The notes under the pieces are model-generated. The model worked only from the letters and a program-made list of their open reading frames with translations. It was not told the DNA's origin and searched no databases. From Shimia gijangensis (lineage in GTDB: Bacteria; Pseudomonadota; Alphaproteobacteria; Rhodobacterales; Rhodobacteraceae), in the NCBI RefSeq assembly GCF_900142085.1, contig NZ_FQZQ01000006.1:1-64000 (forward strand): 64,000 nucleotides of DNA, written 5' to 3'. Shown in pieces: positions 61,960 to 64,000 of the stretch. How positions within the stretch are numbered: position 1 is the stretch's first letter; each line of letters starts with the position of its first letter. The translations under genes and the position numbers were made by a program.

Positions 61960-64000
61960 ATGCTCAGATCGGCCATGGCAGCCAGCCTATTATTCGTTTT
62001 GTTCGCTGCAAATCCGGTTTTAGCTGAGGATGTTGCTGAATACGTCTCGGCAGACGCGTTCTTTGGCAACACGATTGCCATTTTTGACCTGCTGATGGCG
62101 TCCTCGGCCACGGCGGCCCAGAACCTCACGTCCTTAATGGTCTCCGCGCCTGATTTTATGACCGAAGTGTCGAATTTCTTTGACCGCCTGTCCCAAACAG
62201 GTTTCTCAGCGGGCTCAATGATCTTGTTGGCGGTGTTCTGGCTGGGCCTCGGCGCGATGGCCGAACAGGCCTACCGGTTGGTTCTTCGTAAAATCCGCTC
62301 TGATCCTGACCCCGAGCATCCCGTTATCTTTGGGCAGCGGTTGGGCTGGTTCGGCGGAAACCTGATCGGGCTTTGTATCTTTGCGCTTGTGGGGGGATGG
62401 CCTTTGCTGATGGCCACCCAGACGGAACTTGTCTCGCAAACGGTTGTGGTGACATACCTAAGCGCAATTCTGGCCGTACGCGGGTTTGCCATCACGCTCA
62501 GAATGCTTATTTCGCCGTTCCGCCCCGAGATGCGCATCGCGCATCTGAACAATGAAGACGCGCGGCAACTCTATTTTCACGCCTTGTTCATCGCGAGCTT
62601 TGCCGTTGTTTCTTTTGTGACCGCGTCGTTGTTTCATTCGGGTGGCATGGCGCAGGCGGCGGTTCTGTTGTTTGTCCTGATGACCAGAAGCCTTGTCGCC
62701 TGTCTGGTCGTGCTGGCCTTTTTTGCCAATCAAAAGGGCGTCGCCCGCCTGATCCAAACGCGCCCGGATGGAACCTATCGTACGGGCGGCTGGCCGTCTT
62801 TTGCGCGAATCTGGCATCTTTTGGCAACGATCTATGTCGGGATGTCGTGGTTTGTCGCCTGTGTTCTACTGCTTTTGGGACGCACAGAAGCCAACGAACT
62901 GGCAGTGCTAAGCTTTCTGGCGCTGATGGGGTTGTTGGCCATATCTTTGTTGCTGGATGATTGGGCGTCGCGGGTTGATATGCGCAATCGCGACCCGGAT
63001 CAGCCCAATCTTCCAAGCTTTGCTCAGTTTTTTGCCCGCCTCGGACGCGCAGCGGCAATGATCGCCACCATCATTCTTTTGATCCGGATCTGGAGTGCCC
63101 CTTGGGGCGGGGCCAACATCACGTCTCGTGTGTCCCAAGGTGTCGTTCCCGCCCTTACCCAGATGGTGATCACCTTTTTCATGGCTTATGTGTTGTGGCA
63201 ATTGGTGCTGATTGGGTCCGAGCGCGTGATGAGCCGCGCCACACCAGCTGATGGCGCAGGCAATACCGCGCGCCAGACCCGCATCACCACCCTTTTGCCC
63301 TTGGTGCGCAACTTTATGCTGGTGGCGATTGCGATCATTGCTGTGATGATTGGCCTGTCTGCTATTGGCGTCGATGTATTGCCGCTGTTTGCAGGAGCTG
63401 GCGTGATTGGACTTGCAATCGGCCTCGGCAGCCAAACTTTGGTCAAAGATGTGGTTTCGGGTATTTTCTTTCTGTTGGATGACGCCTTTCGTGTTGGCGA
63501 TTATGTTGATGCAGGTGTCGCCATGGGCACGATCGAACGCGCTGGGATCCGGTCTTTGCAAATCCGCCATCACCTTGGCGCGCTGCACACGGTACCTTTT
63601 GGTGAGATCAAAACCATTGCCAATCATTCGCGCGATTGGGTGATTTTCAAAATGGATTTTCGCCTGCCCTTTGAAACGGACACCAACGCTTTGCGCAAAA
63701 AGTTCAAAGCCTTGGGCCAAAAATTGCTGCTGGACGAAACCTTTGGAGGATTGTTTGTTGAGCCATTGAAATCCTCCGGAGTGGTGATGATGGACGACAG
63801 CGCAATGGTTGTGCGGGCGTCTTTCAAATCACGCCCGGGTGAGCAATTTCAGCTGCGCCGCGTGGTCTATGAAGCTGTGCGAAACATGTTTCGCGAAGAA
63901 GGTATCGACGTGGCGGTACGCGAAGTGCGGGTACGCTCGACCAGTAGTGATGCATTGAGCGGAGCCGGTGCGCAAATTGCTTCAGAGGCAGCCTTGAAAC
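61960..64000 (+). CDS. mechanosensitive channel, MscS family (partial, runs off the window)
   Basis: The first 680 residues of a large MscS protein. ATG 61960 has AAAGGA upstream. It starts with a signal peptide (MAASLLFVLFAANPVLAEDV), then a periplasmic stretch, many membrane segments (about residues 85-470) and the MscS core: FAGAGVIGLAIGLGSQTLVK (pore helix and TM3b), then DDAFRVGDYVDAG and the beta domain. Such channels open under membrane tension to release solutes on osmotic downshock. The size resembles the YbiO/MscK-like group. The stop is beyond 64000. Confidence 0.92.
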   Translation, partial: MLRSAMAASLLFVLFAANPVLAEDVAEYVSADAFFGNTIAIFDLLMASSATAAQNLTSLMVSAPDFMTEVSNFFDRLSQTGFSAGSMILLAVFWLGLGAMAEQAYRLVLRKIRSDPDPEHPVIFGQRLGWFGGNLIGLCIFALVGGWPLLMATQTELVSQTVVVTYLSAILAVRGFAITLRMLISPFRPEMRIAHLNNEDARQLYFHALFIASFAVVSFVTASLFHSGGMAQAAVLLFVLMTRSLVACLVVLAFFANQKGVARLIQTRPDGTYRTGGWPSFARIWHLLATIYVGMSWFVACVLLLLGRTEANELAVLSFLALMGLLAISLLLDDWASRVDMRNRDPDQPNLPSFAQFFARLGRAAAMIATIILLIRIWSAPWGGANITSRVSQGVVPALTQMVITFFMAYVLWQLVLIGSERVMSRATPADGAGNTARQTRITTLLPLVRNFMLVAIAIIAVMIGLSAIGVDVLPLFAGAGVIGLAIGLGSQTLVKDVVSGIFFLLDDAFRVGDYVDAGVAMGTIERAGIRSLQIRHHLGALHTVPFGEIKTIANHSRDWVIFKMDFRLPFETDTNALRKKFKALGQKLLLDETFGGLFVEPLKSSGVVMMDDSAMVVRASFKSRPGEQFQLRRVVYEAVRNMFREEGIDVAVREVRVRSTSSDALSGAGAQIASEAALK

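Overview
The window looks like a chromosomal segment from a marine Rhodobacterales bacterium of the Roseobacter group. I infer this from the lptF-lptG-lptD-surA-pdxA-rsmA order, the DUF4167-prmC-prfA block, TRAP and GcvT-like dehydrogenase genes, moderate GC and the protein style; no 16S or other marker is present to fix the genus. The 64 kb divide into an integrated element on the left and an ordinary, densely packed chromosome on the right.

Left part (1-9061). At 9013-9061 lies the 3' half of a tRNA-Asn (anticodon GTT through the encoded CCA) without its 5' half, followed by a normal tRNA terminator. It is best read as the distal attachment site of an element extending leftwards. A tyrosine integrase gene starts 185 bp inside. 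Behind it, all on the minus strand, come a 135-aa unknown, an AlpA-type regulator, a very small ORF, a zinc-binding HNH-like protein, a winged-helix replication-type protein, three small unknowns and a phage small terminase. There are no capsid, tail or large terminase genes, which is the layout of a phage satellite (PICI-like) rather than a prophage. Inside the replication-type gene are five good and one decayed copies of a 17-bp palindrome, read in two alternating reading frames; I interpret them as iterons of an origin embedded in the initiator gene, as in lambda O. Left of the terminase are a decayed insertion-sequence-like inverted repeat, an 85-aa unknown, a DUF2846 lipoprotein and an adenylate-cyclase/TPR protein. 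The intact tRNA-Asn is not in the window, so these may be cargo.

Right part (9062-64000). A frameshifted TfoX-C-like gene, ndk, an ABC-F ATPase of YheS type, a MarC protein and a retropepsin-like protease lead to holC-pepA. Divergent from pepA is the outer-membrane operon lptF-lptG-lptD-surA-pdxA-rsmA, mostly with ATGA stop/start overlaps. DUF4167, prmC and prfA follow. From 25.6 to 33 kb are small envelope proteins, an agmatinase-family enzyme, an M20 amidohydrolase, mazG, an orphan iron-type binding protein with a palindromic upstream site, and a LysR/HD-protein divergent pair in which the HD protein has the ligand pattern of mixed-valent di-iron oxygenases.

From 33.1 to 40.1 kb a probable seven-gene operon (TRAP dctQ-dctM-dctP, three subunits of an HcnABC/opine-oxidase-like amine dehydrogenase, and a RidA imine deaminase) sits divergent to its likely LysR regulator: import, oxidation to an imine, hydrolysis of the imine. 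The rest holds a nucleoside hydrolase, an acetyltransferase, SelO, a DMT exporter, an EEP-fold hydrolase, a NhaP-type antiporter, a PhzF enzyme, a DEAD-box helicase, a Fur-family regulator, two divergent 800-aa FAD/GcvT dehydrogenases around a YceI gene, a MocA-like nucleotidyltransferase, a two-gene RND efflux system, a DUF900 hydrolase and, running off the end, a large MscS channel.
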